Positions 50,482 through 59,785 of a stretch of DNA of 64,000 nucleotides are shown one piece after another. The stretch spans positions 124,001 to 188,000 of the forward strand of contig NZ_CP048397.1 of assembly GCF_010384365.1 (NCBI RefSeq), read 5' to 3'. The stretch's first letter is position 1. Each line of letters opens with the position of its first letter. This stretch comes from Streptomyces sp. S4.7 (GTDB lineage: Bacteria > Actinomycetota > Actinomycetes > Streptomycetales > Streptomycetaceae). Both the position numbers and the translations under genes were made by a program. Under the pieces are notes generated by a model, which was given only the letters and a program-made list of their open reading frames with translations, was not told the DNA's origin and ran no database searches.

Positions 50482-50539
50482 ACGCGTCCTTCTCCCCGCG
50501 GGGGGTTCGAGCCCTGTCCGACGAGGGCGGCCATGTTTC

Positions 50540-51280
50540 TCACATCACCAACCCGCCGTCGACGCCCAGGACTTGGCCGGTGATGTAGGAGGACCGCGGG
50601 GACAGGAGGAAGGAGACCAGATCGGCCACCTCCTCCGATGTGCCGAACCTCGACAGCGGAATCTGGCCGAGGTATTTCTTCCTGGCCCTGTCGGACATGT
50701 CGGCCGTCATCTCCGTTTCGATGAATCCGGGGGCCACGGTATTGGCCCGCACGCCGAATTTGCCGTACTCCTTCGCCATGGCCCGGGTGAATCCGATGAT
50801 CCCGGCCTTGGACGCGGAGTAGTTGGTCTGCCCGACACTGCCGCGGACACCGGCGATCGAGGACAGCGTCACCAGACAACCCGCCCGCCGCATGGCCATC
50901 CGTTCGATGGCGGGGCGGCAGACATGGTAGGTGCCGTCCAGATTCGTTGTCAGCACGTCGTGCCACTGGGCGTCCTCCATCGTCGCCAGCGGCTTGTCGC
51001 GGGTGATGCCCGCCGCCGTCACCACGGCGTCGACCGGGCCGAGTTCGTCCTCCGTCGCGGCGATGAAGGCACGGCTCTGACCGGCGTCGGCGACATCGAC
51101 CTGCCGGGCGAAGACGCGGGATCCTGATTCGGCCGCCTCTCGTTCGGTCTCCTTGGCGGCATCGGCGCGGGAGAGATAGCAGAACGCGACGTCGAATCCG
51201 TCCCGCGCCAGTCTGGTGACGACGGCCCTGCCGATCCCCCGGGACCCGCCGCTCACCAGAGCGATTCGCCTTTCGGTCAC
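50540..51280 (-). CDS. 3-oxoacyl-ACP reductase (FabG-type SDR)
   Basis: A 246-residue classical SDR: SGGSRGIGRAVVTRL, NNAG-equivalent TAAGITRDKPL, Ser in LVTLSSIAGVRG, and YSASKAG with the Tyr-Lys pair near 153/157. C-terminal PRSSYITGQVLGVDGGLVM is typical FabG. It reduces the beta-keto group of an ACP-bound intermediate with NADPH. Its GTG start overlaps the ACP stop by 4 bases. With no dehydratase nearby, the expected product is a beta-hydroxyacyl chain. Confidence 0.92.
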   Translation of the reverse strand: MTERRIALVSGGSRGIGRAVVTRLARDGFDVAFCYLSRADAAKETEREAAESGSRVFARQVDVADAGQSRAFIAATEDELGPVDAVVTAAGITRDKPLATMEDAQWHDVLTTNLDGTYHVCRPAIERMAMRRAGCLVTLSSIAGVRGSVGQTNYSASKAGIIGFTRAMAKEYGKFGVRANTVAPGFIETEMTADMSDRARKKYLGQIPLSRFGTSEEVADLVSFLLSPRSSYITGQVLGVDGGLVM

Positions 51281-51552
51281 GCCGCCGACTCCCCGGCCAG
51301 CAGGGACTCGACCAGACCGCGCAGTTCGGTGAGATTCTCCACCGATCCGATGGACTCGTCCTTCACCGATATGCTGTAGCGCTGCTCCAGCCTGGACGAT
51401 ATTTCCAGGACCATCAGCGAGTCCATTCCGAGGTCCTCGGCGAAGTGGTCACCGTCACCGACCTCTTCGGGTTCCAGCTCAAGAGACTCGGCGACGATCG
51501 TGCGCAATTCCTCTGAGTCCACGGCCAATTCCATAAGGGATTTCCCAATCAT
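51277..51552 (-). CDS. Acyl carrier protein
   Basis: A 91-residue ACP. The phosphopantetheine site is S45 in AEDLGMDSLMVLEISSRLEQ. The acidic helix II suits docking to a KS. ATG 51552 overlaps the preceding gene's stop (ATGA), and its stop overlaps the ketoreductase start. This is the second carrier domain of the operon; the first is fused to the AMP ligase. Confidence 0.92.
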   Translation of the reverse strand: MIGKSLMELAVDSEELRTIVAESLELEPEEVGDGDHFAEDLGMDSLMVLEISSRLEQRYSISVKDESIGSVENLTELRGLVESLLAGESAA

Positions 51553-52580
51553 TCGTTGTATTCACCGGTCAGCAGGAGGGCGGCTGCCGCGTCATCGGCG
51601 TCGGCGCCTCCGGTGAACGCGAGCACCGCTCTCGTTCCGTGCGTCCTTATATGCATGGCGCCGACGGCGCCCTGGAGTACTCCCAGCGCGCCCGAGCACT
51701 CTCCGAGTCGCGCGGTGAGATCCAGGCTCTGCCCGGCCGGGGCGGCCGGCGGTTGAGCGAGCCCGCCGGTGAGCCGGAGCCCGACCGGGGCGGGGGCCCC
51801 GGATTCGGTGAGCGCGACAGTGGGCGCGAGTTCGGCACCGCGCGTATAGGCCGACAGGTGTGCGTAGACCTCTGCCTGGCGCGCGGAGGCTTCTGCCACC
51901 GATTCGAGCACCACCGCGCACGCCACGTCGGGGGCCGTACGGCCGAGCAGTCTGCCGGCGTGTTCGGTGGCCGGCTCGACACCGACCACCACCGCTCTCC
52001 GGCAGCGCCCCGCCCCGATGAGGTTCCGGGCCCAGTGCAGGGCGTCCAGGCCGCTGGTGGCGCCGTTGCAGACGGTGAGGTTAGGGCCCCGCAGTCCGTA
52101 GCGGATGGCGACCCAGCCGGCGACGACGTTGCTCGACGTCTGCGGCAGGCCGAGCGGGCTCAGTCCGGTGACCGAGTCGCGGGCGATGGTGTCGGTGAAG
52201 TCACAGACGGTCTGCAACGAGCCCAGGTTCGAACTGGCCACCACGGCCGTGGCGTTGGCCGTGGCCCCCCGGAAGTGTCCTTTCTCGTCGAGCAGTCCGG
52301 CATCGCCGAGCGCCTGCTCGGCGGCGTACAGGGCCAGGCGCGAGGCGCGGTCCTTGTTGCGCATCTCCCGGCCCTTCAGGGCCGTCGCGGGATCGAAGCC
52401 GTCCGCGGGGGGCCGGTCGGTGAGCAGGTCCCGTACGGACCGGAGGCCGGGGACGGCGAGACCGACGCCGGTGACGACGGTCCCGTCCGGTGGTGTGCGT
52501 ACGGGAGCGGCGGAGGCCGCGGGGACTTCGGGCGCCCCCGGGGACGCCTGCGAACCGCCGGGCGCCTCGGTGCCGTTCAC
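51549..52580 (-). CDS. Ketosynthase-like partner without active Cys (chain-length-factor type)
   Basis: A 343-residue thiolase-fold protein. In the position of the KS nucleophile (A-C-S) it reads VCNGATSGLDALHWA, so the Cys is replaced by Ala. The KS His motifs are not recognisable and the protein is shorter than a normal KS. The N-terminal 35 residues are Ala/Pro-rich. GTG 52580 overlaps the stop of the active KS, so the two form a KS/CLF-like pair as in type II polyketide synthases. Chain-length control is inferred. Confidence 0.82.
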   Translation of the reverse strand: MNGTEAPGGSQASPGAPEVPAASAAPVRTPPDGTVVTGVGLAVPGLRSVRDLLTDRPPADGFDPATALKGREMRNKDRASRLALYAAEQALGDAGLLDEKGHFRGATANATAVVASSNLGSLQTVCDFTDTIARDSVTGLSPLGLPQTSSNVVAGWVAIRYGLRGPNLTVCNGATSGLDALHWARNLIGAGRCRRAVVVGVEPATEHAGRLLGRTAPDVACAVVLESVAEASARQAEVYAHLSAYTRGAELAPTVALTESGAPAPVGLRLTGGLAQPPAAPAGQSLDLTARLGECSGALGVLQGAVGAMHIRTHGTRAVLAFTGGADADDAAAALLLTGEYNE

Positions 52581-53710
52581 GCTGCCGCCCCGACCAGCGC
52601 GACCGCGTTGATCCCGCCCAGACCGAAGGCGTTGATCTGCGCCGTGGTGATGTCGGCGGCGGTGGCCGCGCCACGGACCAGCCCGAGTCCGGCCGCCTGC
52701 TCGATGGGCTCGGCGAGACCGAGTACCGGCGGCACGGTGTTCCGCGCCATGGCCAGGACGGCGACGACCACGCTGAGCAACCCGGATCCGCCGAGCGTGT
52801 GGCCCGTCATGGATTTGATGGCGGTCATCAGCGGGCCTCGGCCCGGGCCCGCGAACACCTCGGAGAGGACGGCGGCCTCGGTCTCGTCGTTACGGGGCGT
52901 GCCGCTGCCGTGCAGCATCACCAGGTCGATGTCCCCGGCTCCGACACCGGCACGCCGATGAGCGTCGAGAACGGCCTCCCGTATGCCGTCGGCGTCGGGC
53001 GCGGTGGCGTGGTGGGCGTCGCAGTTCATGCTGACGGCCCTGAGCCGGGCGAGGGGGCGCCGTTCGTGGGTACCGGCGCGCCGGAGGACGACCGCGACCG
53101 CGCCCTCCCCCATCAGCATCCCCTTGTGCGAGACGTCGAACGGCCGGAGCATTTGCGGCGACTCGTTCTGCACCCGGTCGAGCATCCCGAAGGCGCTCTC
53201 GGTGAGGGCGTCCGTGCCCGCGACGACGACCGTGTCGGTCGCGCCGGACTCGATCATGTCGGTGGCCAGCCCCAGGGCGTACAGCGAGGCGGAGCAGGCG
53301 TTGGCGAAGGTGTACGTGGTGACCGCCCCGAACGCTTCGCGCAGGGCGCCGCCGAAGTGGAGGTCGGCCGGGCGGACGGAGGCGCCCTCGGTCCACCACA
53401 GTTCCGTACTGCGCTGCTCCCGAAGCGTCGTCCCGACGAGCACCGGTGTCCCGGAAAGGTCGTCCGGCAGACCGGCGTCGGCGAGGGCCTGCCGGACGGC
53501 GAGGATCAGCCACTTGGTCGCCCGCAGGGGCTCGTCACGGCCGGCGGGGCGGTCGTCGATCTCGTAGGCGTGGCGGGTCCGGTACTTGCTGACGTCGAAG
53601 GCTCTGAGCGCGCCGCGCGTCTCCTGTCCGGCACAGAGCGCGTCGAATATCTGCCCGGGTGTGCGGCCGATGTTGGCGACCGCCCCGGTGCCCGTGATGT
53701 CCCAGGTCAA
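52577..53710 (-). CDS. Beta-ketoacyl synthase (active KS)
   Basis: A 377-residue ketosynthase with a complete triad: C139 in TFANACSASLYALGLA, His in VMLHGSGTPRNDETEA and His in IKSMTGHTLGGSG. The start is TTG 53710, overlapping the AMP-ligase stop in TTGA; the open frame further upstream is antisense-like. It condenses malonyl-ACP with the primer, working with the Cys-less partner encoded next. Sequence style is nearer to type II PKS/FabF-like clusters than to housekeeping FabF. Confidence 0.87.
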   Translation of the reverse strand: MTWDITGTGAVANIGRTPGQIFDALCAGQETRGALRAFDVSKYRTRHAYEIDDRPAGRDEPLRATKWLILAVRQALADAGLPDDLSGTPVLVGTTLREQRSTELWWTEGASVRPADLHFGGALREAFGAVTTYTFANACSASLYALGLATDMIESGATDTVVVAGTDALTESAFGMLDRVQNESPQMLRPFDVSHKGMLMGEGAVAVVLRRAGTHERRPLARLRAVSMNCDAHHATAPDADGIREAVLDAHRRAGVGAGDIDLVMLHGSGTPRNDETEAAVLSEVFAGPGRGPLMTAIKSMTGHTLGGSGLLSVVVAVLAMARNTVPPVLGLAEPIEQAAGLGLVRGAATAADITTAQINAFGLGGINAVALVGAAA

Positions 53711-55518
53711 GGCAGGGTCACCCGGTTCCGGAGCTGGAAGGAGGCCAGTTTTCCGGTGGAGGTGACCGGCAGTCTGTCGAGGAACTCCACCCGTGCCGGG
53801 CGTTTGAAGGGGGCCAAGCCGGTGCGGATGGCGGCGGTGATGGAGCGGCGGATCTCGCCGGTGTCGGCTCCGCTCTCGGCGACGGCGTACAGGATGGCCT
53901 GTTCCAGCCCGTGCGCGTCGGCCTGTCCGACCACCACGCACTCCCGGACGCCTTCGACGGCCCGTGCCACCGCCTCGATCTCGCCGGGCGGGACCTTGTA
54001 GCCGCCCAGGTTCAGCAGGTCGTCGGCGCGGCACAGGTGCGAGAGGGTCCCGTCGTCGTTGCGGATCGCGATGTCGCCGGTGTACACACCGCCGTCGGCG
54101 AACGTCCCCGCCGCGGCTTCGGGCCGGCCTATGTAGCCGAGCGCGACCGTGGGGCCGCTGATGTGGAGCCGTCCTTCGACTCCGTCCGCCACCTGGATGC
54201 CGTCGGTGTCACGAATCGTGGCCCGCACGCCCGGCACGGGTAAGCCGATGGTTCCGGGCATGGCCCGGCCGGCGGGGGTGGCCACGACGATGTGCAGCAC
54301 CTCGGTCGCACCGAGGCCGTTGATCAGGTCGGCGGAGAAGGTGTCCCGGATCCGCTCGCTCAGCCGGGCCGGCAGGTTCTCGCCGGCGGCGACGCACAGC
54401 CGCACCGATTCCGTTCGCGGACCCCCGTCGGTGGTGCCCGCCGCGTCGACCAACGCCGCGTAGAGGCGCGGCACCGACCAGAGAACCGTCGGCCGGTACT
54501 GGTCCAGGGCGGCCGTCACGGTGTGCAGGTCGATGCTGCCGCGTACGAGGACCGCCCGGGCCCCGGCCGCGAGCGGGAAGAGCACCGTCCCGCCGAATCC
54601 GTACCCGAAGGACATACGTGCCGTGGACAGCACGGTGTCGTCCTCGCGCAGGGCCAGGGACGAGCCGAAGCCGGCCAGGACCGCCGCGATGGCACCCGCG
54701 CTGTGCCTGACCCCCTTGGGCAGTCCGGTACTTCCCGATGTGTACTGGATCAGCGCCTCACGGTCGGACGGCCACGGGGCGGCGCCGTCCCGGAGGGGAG
54801 GTCCGCCGTCTTCCTGGGCAGGGGCTTCGACGGCGTCCTGGCGTATCTGCCGGCCGGTGATCCGGCGGCGGTCCGAGAAGAGCGCTTCCAGCGCTCGCTG
54901 CCGCTTGGGCGGGGCGTCCAGGTGGATCACGTTCGCCTGGCAGTCGTCGGCGATGTAGGCCAGCTCCTCGTCGGTGAGGAGAGGACTGACGACAGCGGGT
55001 ACGCATCCGTGCCACCACAGGCCGAGGACGGCCGCGACCGTGGTGACGGAGTCGTCGGAGACGACAAGTCCGCGCGTGCCGGCGGGAGTTTTGTTCGCGA
55101 CCAGCGTTGCCGCGTAGCGCAGGGCCGCGTCGTACAGGCCGCGGTAGGAGACGTCACCGGCATCGGGGTCGGTGTACGCGATCCGCTCCCCGCGCCCCTG
55201 CGCGAGGTGGCACCCGACCAGCCGCTCGACGAGATCGACAAGCTCCGCCCCGGTCTTCGGCGGTCCGCTCAGCTTGCTCCGCAGCACCGCCGCGGAGTCC
55301 TCGACGCAGCGCATTGCCGCGGCGTCGACAGCACTGAGCTTCACATCGAATTCCCGCTCGACGCGGACGACCACCTCGGTCTTCTCCAGGGAATCGATGC
55401 CGAGGTCTTCGAAGAAGAGCGCGTCGTCCTCGATGCTCTCTTCGGCCGTTTCCAGAACATCGGCCACGATCGACCGCACTCTCTGCAGCGGCGTGCCGAT
55501 ACTCGCTATGCCGGACAA
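53707..55518 (-). CDS. ACP-AMP ligase fusion (starter activation)
   Basis: About 603 residues. An N-terminal carrier domain (1-85) has S43 in FFEDLGIDSLEKTEVVVRVE. The adenylation domain follows: LIQYTSGSTGLPKGVRHSAG (P-loop), NGLGATEVLHIVVA, VYTGDIAIRNDDG and LLNLGGYKVPPGEIEAVARA with a final LPVTSTGKLASFQ lysine. It resembles benzoate-CoA ligase-like enzymes and probably loads an acyl or aryl starter on its own carrier. The AAGGAG site lies inside the longest frame, so TTG 55518 is preferred over ATG 55542. First gene of the operon. Confidence 0.88.
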   Translation of the reverse strand: MSGIASIGTPLQRVRSIVADVLETAEESIEDDALFFEDLGIDSLEKTEVVVRVEREFDVKLSAVDAAAMRCVEDSAAVLRSKLSGPPKTGAELVDLVERLVGCHLAQGRGERIAYTDPDAGDVSYRGLYDAALRYAATLVANKTPAGTRGLVVSDDSVTTVAAVLGLWWHGCVPAVVSPLLTDEELAYIADDCQANVIHLDAPPKRQRALEALFSDRRRITGRQIRQDAVEAPAQEDGGPPLRDGAAPWPSDREALIQYTSGSTGLPKGVRHSAGAIAAVLAGFGSSLALREDDTVLSTARMSFGYGFGGTVLFPLAAGARAVLVRGSIDLHTVTAALDQYRPTVLWSVPRLYAALVDAAGTTDGGPRTESVRLCVAAGENLPARLSERIRDTFSADLINGLGATEVLHIVVATPAGRAMPGTIGLPVPGVRATIRDTDGIQVADGVEGRLHISGPTVALGYIGRPEAAAGTFADGGVYTGDIAIRNDDGTLSHLCRADDLLNLGGYKVPPGEIEAVARAVEGVRECVVVGQADAHGLEQAILYAVAESGADTGEIRRSITAAIRTGLAPFKRPARVEFLDRLPVTSTGKLASFQLRNRVTLP

Positions 55519-55542
55519 AAGGTGACACTCCTTCCCGTACAT

Positions 55543-55844
55543 GACTTTCCGAGGATTTCAAATAATGACGAAGCACGTATTTCAGAACGCCACTCCATAC
55601 AAAGGCGCTTCAAATGTCAATTATCGAACAAGGTCGATCGATACCCCTGGATCCAGATTTCCCAAACGTCGAGAACCAGCCACTTGATCCGAACGGGTCG
55701 CCATCGCTCCACGTTCGCTTCCGCTAGTCGACACGATTAAACGCACGACTCTTTGCCACACAAAAAACGGAAATACCGGCGCGTACGAATACCGGCCAGA
55801 AGTGGCGAAAAAACGCTGTCGTAAGCCGTCGTCGCGTTCGCCGC
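55543..55844. other. Intergenic, AT-rich leader of the PKS-like operon
   Basis: About 300 relatively AT-rich bases before the minus-strand operon. On the minus strand a perfect -35 TTGACA (55615-55620) is followed after 15 bases by TATGGA (55594-55599), a weak -10; this could be the operon promoter. No gene is present. Confidence 0.4.
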
Positions 55845-56279
55845 TCAGTCGAGACAGAACTCGTTGCCCTCGATGTCCTGCATCAAGAGGCACGACTCGT
55901 TGTCGTCGTCGGCGGTCAGGAGCCGCCCGCGTACCGCGCCGAGCGCGACCAGCCGTGCGCATTCGGCCTCAAGTGCGGCCAGGCGCTCCTCACCCACGAG
56001 CCCGCTGCCGACCCGTACGTCGAGGTGCACCCGATTCTTGACGACCTTCCCTTCGGGCACGCGCTGGAAGAACAGCCGCGGGCCCACACCTGAGGGATCA
56101 GCGCACGCGAACGCGGCGCCCTGACGCTCGGGCGGCAGCGAACGGTCGCAATCGCTCCAAGTGGCGAACCCCTCCGGCGGCGGCGGCACGACGTACCCCA
56201 GGACCTCGCACCAGAAACGGGCGACGCGCTCGGGTTCCGCGCAGTCGAAGGTGACCTGGATCTCTCTGATCGACGCCAT
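55845..56279 (-). CDS. VOC-family (glyoxalase-like) protein
   Basis: A 144-residue two-module vicinal-oxygen-chelate protein: IREIQVTFDCAEPERVARFW, CEVLGYVVPPPPEGFATW, GPRLFFQRVPEGKVVKNRVH, LDVRVGSG and a C-terminal MQDIEGNEFCLD. Metal-ligand candidates are the His in RVHLDV and Glu in GNEFCLD. The family covers glyoxalases, dioxygenases and resistance proteins; substrate unknown. It is a single gene, separate from the PKS-like operon. Confidence 0.85.
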   Translation of the reverse strand: MASIREIQVTFDCAEPERVARFWCEVLGYVVPPPPEGFATWSDCDRSLPPERQGAAFACADPSGVGPRLFFQRVPEGKVVKNRVHLDVRVGSGLVGEERLAALEAECARLVALGAVRGRLLTADDDNESCLLMQDIEGNEFCLD

Positions 56280-56485
56280 CGGCCCATCGTAGAGGCGGGG
56301 TCACGCCGGCGTGATCGCGGCGGCGCCCCGGAGCAGCCGCCGGAAGTCGCGGCCCGCAGCGACCAACGGCGGCGCTCCGGGCCGGCTCAACCCCGGCCGG
56401 ACCAGTTGTGGTTGTCAACTTTCGTCGCATCCCGGCACGACGCCGGGACGATGCGGCGCCCACGGGCGCTGACTATCGTCGGCCC

Positions 56486-58279
56486 GTGGAACTGGACGAA
56501 GCACATACCGCCCGCATCGCCTTGCCGCTGCGACACCGTCTCGCCGCCGCCTCCCCGTGGAGCCGTAGCCGGATCGCCGGGGAGAGCGTGCTCACCGTTG
56601 TCCTCGCCGGACTCGCGGGGCTCCTCGAAACCGCGTGGGACGGGGTCGGCGTGCGGACCGTGGCTGTCGTCGCGGGCATCGCCGTGCTGTCGCTGGCCAG
56701 GCGCGCGCTGCCGGCGACGGTGCTGGTCGTCTCGGCCTGCGCGGCAGCGGTGCTGCCTGCCGCGGTGCCTCTGCTGATCTACGCGAGCTGGTCCGCGGGA
56801 AGCCGCATCATGAAACCCGGGCGAACAGTCGCCGCCTACGCCGGCGCGCTCGTCCTGAACACCGCGCTGTCCACCTACGACGAGATCAGTGCGGGCTCCG
56901 GCCTGTCGATGCCTGTCACGGGTGTGCTGAGCACGGCGGTGTTCTTCATGCTGGCGATCGTGCCCGGCCTGGTGGCCCGTTACCGGGCGCAGCGCCGGTC
57001 GCTGCTGGAGGCGCAGCGGCGCAACAACGTCCAGTTGATGCGCGAGCAGACGATGGTCGCTCAGCAGGCACGCCTGCTGGAGCGGGGCCGCATAGCCCAG
57101 GACATGCACGACAGCCTCGGCCACCAGCTCGTCCTCATCTCGGTGCACGCGGGCGCCCTGCAGGTTGATCCGGACCTGACCGATCGCCAGCGGGAAGCGG
57201 TCCAGATCCTGCGGGACGCCTCGGTGGCCGCGATGAGGGAGCTGCGCGAGGCCGTTGGCATCCTCCATGAGGACCGGGACGACCGGGACAGGCCCGACGA
57301 ACGTACCGAGCACGCCGCGAAGGGGACCGGACCCTCGGGGGGCACCGCCGGCGCCGCGGGCGGCAAACGTCCGTTGTCCCGGGCGGTGGCCTCCATCGAC
57401 GGCCTGGTCGCGTCGTCCCGGGCCGCGGGCACGACCGTGGAAGTGCGACGGTCAGGAGCCGTACGGCCGTTGGCGCCCGCCGCCGACCACGCGGCGTTCC
57501 GCATAGCCCAGGAGGGTCTGACCAACGCCCACAAGCACGCCCCCGGCGCCCCGATCACCCTCGCCCTGCGCTACGAGTCGGACAGTCTGGTCGTGGAGGT
57601 CGCCAACGGGCCCGCGCCGTCCGGTCCGCCGGGCGCGCCGTCCGCGATCAGCGGCCGCCAGGGGCTGACGGGCCTGAAGGAGCGGGCCCGGCTCGTCGGC
57701 GGCATGGTGCACACCGGGCGCACCCCGGACGGCGGTTTCCGCATCGCGGGCATGCTGCCCTACGGCGCCGGCGACGGCGGGCCGGCCCGCCCGGACGACG
57801 CGACCTCCGTCGCACCGGACGACGACTTTGCGGGACAGCCGGCGGGGGGAGCGGCGGGCAACAGTGGGGCGGACATCAACCTCAGTAATACACAAGGGGA
57901 GTTCGCCTCCATCATGAGCAGCAGGAAGAACCTGGCCATCGGCTGCGCCGTCACCGCCGTCGTCCTCGTCCTCGGTACCGTCGCCCTCGGGGTCTGGGGG
58001 GTGAGCGCGCTGATGGACGAGTTGAAGAAGGCCACGATATCGCCGGGCGTGTACGAGTCGGCGAAGGTGGGCGATCCCGAGGCCGACGTGCAGGGCGAGC
58101 TGCCCGACGAGGACTCGTTCCTGACCTCGGACCTGGAGGACAAGGGCCCTCGGGCGCCCGAGGGCGCGACGTGCCGCCACTTCGCCTCCGACGACCCCGA
58201 CGACACCTCGACCATCTTCCGGTTCTGCTTCGCCGACGGGGAGCTGGTGGCGAAGCAGACCTTCAAGGACAAGGGTTGA
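56486..58279 (+). CDS. NarL-type sensor histidine kinase with C-terminal membrane-anchored domain
   Basis: A 597-residue kinase. Four to five spans (residues about 35-165) precede the HisKA_3 helix with H208 in GRIAQDMHDSLGHQLVLISV and a HATPase with FRIAQEGLTNAHKHAPGAPI and GRQGLTGLKERARLVGG. After an acidic linker, a further span (NLAIGCAVTAVVLVLGTVAL, about 482-501) leads to a 90-residue domain (GVYESAKVGDPEADVQGELP, CRHFASDDPDD). An ATG at 57914 inside the frame could start this domain alone. GTG 56486 is the chosen start. The response regulator follows 104 bases later. Confidence 0.85.
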   Translation: MELDEAHTARIALPLRHRLAAASPWSRSRIAGESVLTVVLAGLAGLLETAWDGVGVRTVAVVAGIAVLSLARRALPATVLVVSACAAAVLPAAVPLLIYASWSAGSRIMKPGRTVAAYAGALVLNTALSTYDEISAGSGLSMPVTGVLSTAVFFMLAIVPGLVARYRAQRRSLLEAQRRNNVQLMREQTMVAQQARLLERGRIAQDMHDSLGHQLVLISVHAGALQVDPDLTDRQREAVQILRDASVAAMRELREAVGILHEDRDDRDRPDERTEHAAKGTGPSGGTAGAAGGKRPLSRAVASIDGLVASSRAAGTTVEVRRSGAVRPLAPAADHAAFRIAQEGLTNAHKHAPGAPITLALRYESDSLVVEVANGPAPSGPPGAPSAISGRQGLTGLKERARLVGGMVHTGRTPDGGFRIAGMLPYGAGDGGPARPDDATSVAPDDDFAGQPAGGAAGNSGADINLSNTQGEFASIMSSRKNLAIGCAVTAVVLVLGTVALGVWGVSALMDELKKATISPGVYESAKVGDPEADVQGELPDEDSFLTSDLEDKGPRAPEGATCRHFASDDPDDTSTIFRFCFADGELVAKQTFKDKG

Positions 58280-58383
58280 CGGACAGGTCCGCCGGCCGAC
58301 CCGCGAGTCCGGCCCCCGGTCCGGCTAGGGCATGATGGCGAAGCCGTACCATCCGCTTTGATCGACACCGCGCAGGAGGCCGC

Positions 58384-59151
58384 GTGATCCGGGTCCTCGT
58401 CGCCGACGACGAGCCGCTCATCCGGGCCGGCATCAGGATGATCCTCACCTCGGCCGACGACATCGACGTGGTCGCGGAGGCGGGCAACGGCCGCGAGGCG
58501 GTGGAAACCGCCCGTGGCACCGCCGTTGACGTGGCCCTGCTGGACATCCAGATGCCGGTGATGGACGGGTTGACGGCCCTGGCCGAACTGCGCACGGCGG
58601 CGCCGCACGTACGGGTCATGATCCTGACCACGTTCGGCGAGCGTGACAACGTACTGCGTGCGCTGGGCCACGGCAGTGCGGGCTTCCTCCTCAAGGACAC
58701 GGCGCCCGGCGAGCTGATCCACGCGGTGCGGGCGGCCGCGGCCGGGAACGCCTACCTGTCACCGACGGCGACCCGGCACGTGGTGGACTCCCTCTCCTCC
58801 CCGGGGGCCACCGCCCGCACGGAAGAGGCGAGGCGCCGCCTCGACGGGCTGACCGGCCGGGAACTCGACGTGCTCGCCCTCCTCGGCGAGGGTCTGTCCA
58901 ACGCCGACGCGGGCAAGCGGCTGCACATGAGCGAAGCCACGGTGAAGACCTATGTCAGCAGGATCCTGACCAAACTCGGGTGCGACAACCGCGTCCAGGC
59001 CGCGCTCGTCGCCCACGACGCCGGACTGCACCGGGACACGGTGCAGCTCGGGACGGGAGCTCATCCTCGGGCCGCCCAGGGCGGGTTCACCCGAGGATCT
59101 CCAGCAGGCGCTTCGCCAGAACCGCGGCGGAGGCGGGGTTCTGCCCCGTGA
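58384..59151 (+). CDS. NarL/LuxR response regulator
   Basis: A 255-residue regulator. Receiver: VLVADDEPLIRAGIRMIL, phospho-acceptor D in VALLDIQMPVMDG, Lys in GFLLKDTAPGE. HTH: LTGRELDVLALLGEGLSNAD, AGKRLHMSEATVKTYVSRIL, TKLGCDNRVQAALVAHDAGL. After about residue 220 the frame continues 35 Arg/Pro-rich residues and overlaps the convergent DJ-1-like gene by 65 bases, so the natural C-terminus may have been shorter. GTG 58384. Partner of the preceding kinase. Confidence 0.88.
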   Translation: MIRVLVADDEPLIRAGIRMILTSADDIDVVAEAGNGREAVETARGTAVDVALLDIQMPVMDGLTALAELRTAAPHVRVMILTTFGERDNVLRALGHGSAGFLLKDTAPGELIHAVRAAAAGNAYLSPTATRHVVDSLSSPGATARTEEARRRLDGLTGRELDVLALLGEGLSNADAGKRLHMSEATVKTYVSRILTKLGCDNRVQAALVAHDAGLHRDTVQLGTGAHPRAAQGGFTRGSPAGASPEPRRRRGSAP

Positions 59152-59785
59152 TGAGGTTTTGGTCCTCCACCATGTACGGCTTCCAGGTCTCGCCGCGGCT
59201 GTACTCGACGCCGACCTTGTTCTTCAGATCGTCCTCCAGCAGCCAAGTCGCCCTGGGGGCCAGCCCCACCCCCTCTTCCTCCTCGTTGGTGAAGCCCGTG
59301 ACTCTGCGGCCCTTGAAGGGCGACTCGCCGTGGATCCTGGTGGCCAGCATCGCGGCGGGGGCGTGACACACGATCGCGAGCGGCCTGCCCGAGGCGAGTT
59401 GCGCCGTCAGCAGCCGTCCCGCGTCGGCGTCGAACGCCAGGTCCGCCATCGGACCGTGACCGCCCGGCAGATAGACCGCGTCGTAGTCCTCGAGACGGAC
59501 GTCGGAGAGCTTGAGCGGACGCCGCATCACCTCCGCGCCGCGGATGATGCCCTCCAGTTCAAGGGCTCCCTGTTCGCCACCCGCCATTGCCGGGCGCAGA
59601 CTCATCATGTCGACATTCGGGGTCACGCCGCCCGGTGTCGCGACCACCACCTCGTGACCGGCGTCCGTGATCGCCTTGTACGGGTTCGCGAACTCCTCGG
59701 CCCAGTATCCCGTCGCGTATCTGGTGCCGTCCGCCAGCACCCAGTACGTCGCTCCGCTCACTATGAAGAGCACCTTCGCCATCAC
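59087..59785 (-). CDS. DJ-1/PfpI-family (Hsp31-like) protein
   Basis: A 232-residue class I glutamine-amidotransferase-like protein. The nucleophile elbow is RPLAIVCHAPAAMLA with Cys, the acid is likely in DYDAVYLPGGHGPMADLAF, and GYWAEEFANPYKAITDAGHE is typical of the Hsp31/YajL branch that acts as glyoxalase III or deglycase. GTG-ATG tandem starts are at 59785/59782. It is convergent with the response regulator gene. Confidence 0.88.
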   Translation of the reverse strand: MMAKVLFIVSGATYWVLADGTRYATGYWAEEFANPYKAITDAGHEVVVATPGGVTPNVDMMSLRPAMAGGEQGALELEGIIRGAEVMRRPLKLSDVRLEDYDAVYLPGGHGPMADLAFDADAGRLLTAQLASGRPLAIVCHAPAAMLATRIHGESPFKGRRVTGFTNEEEEGVGLAPRATWLLEDDLKNKVGVEYSRGETWKPYMVEDQNLITGQNPASAAVLAKRLLEILG

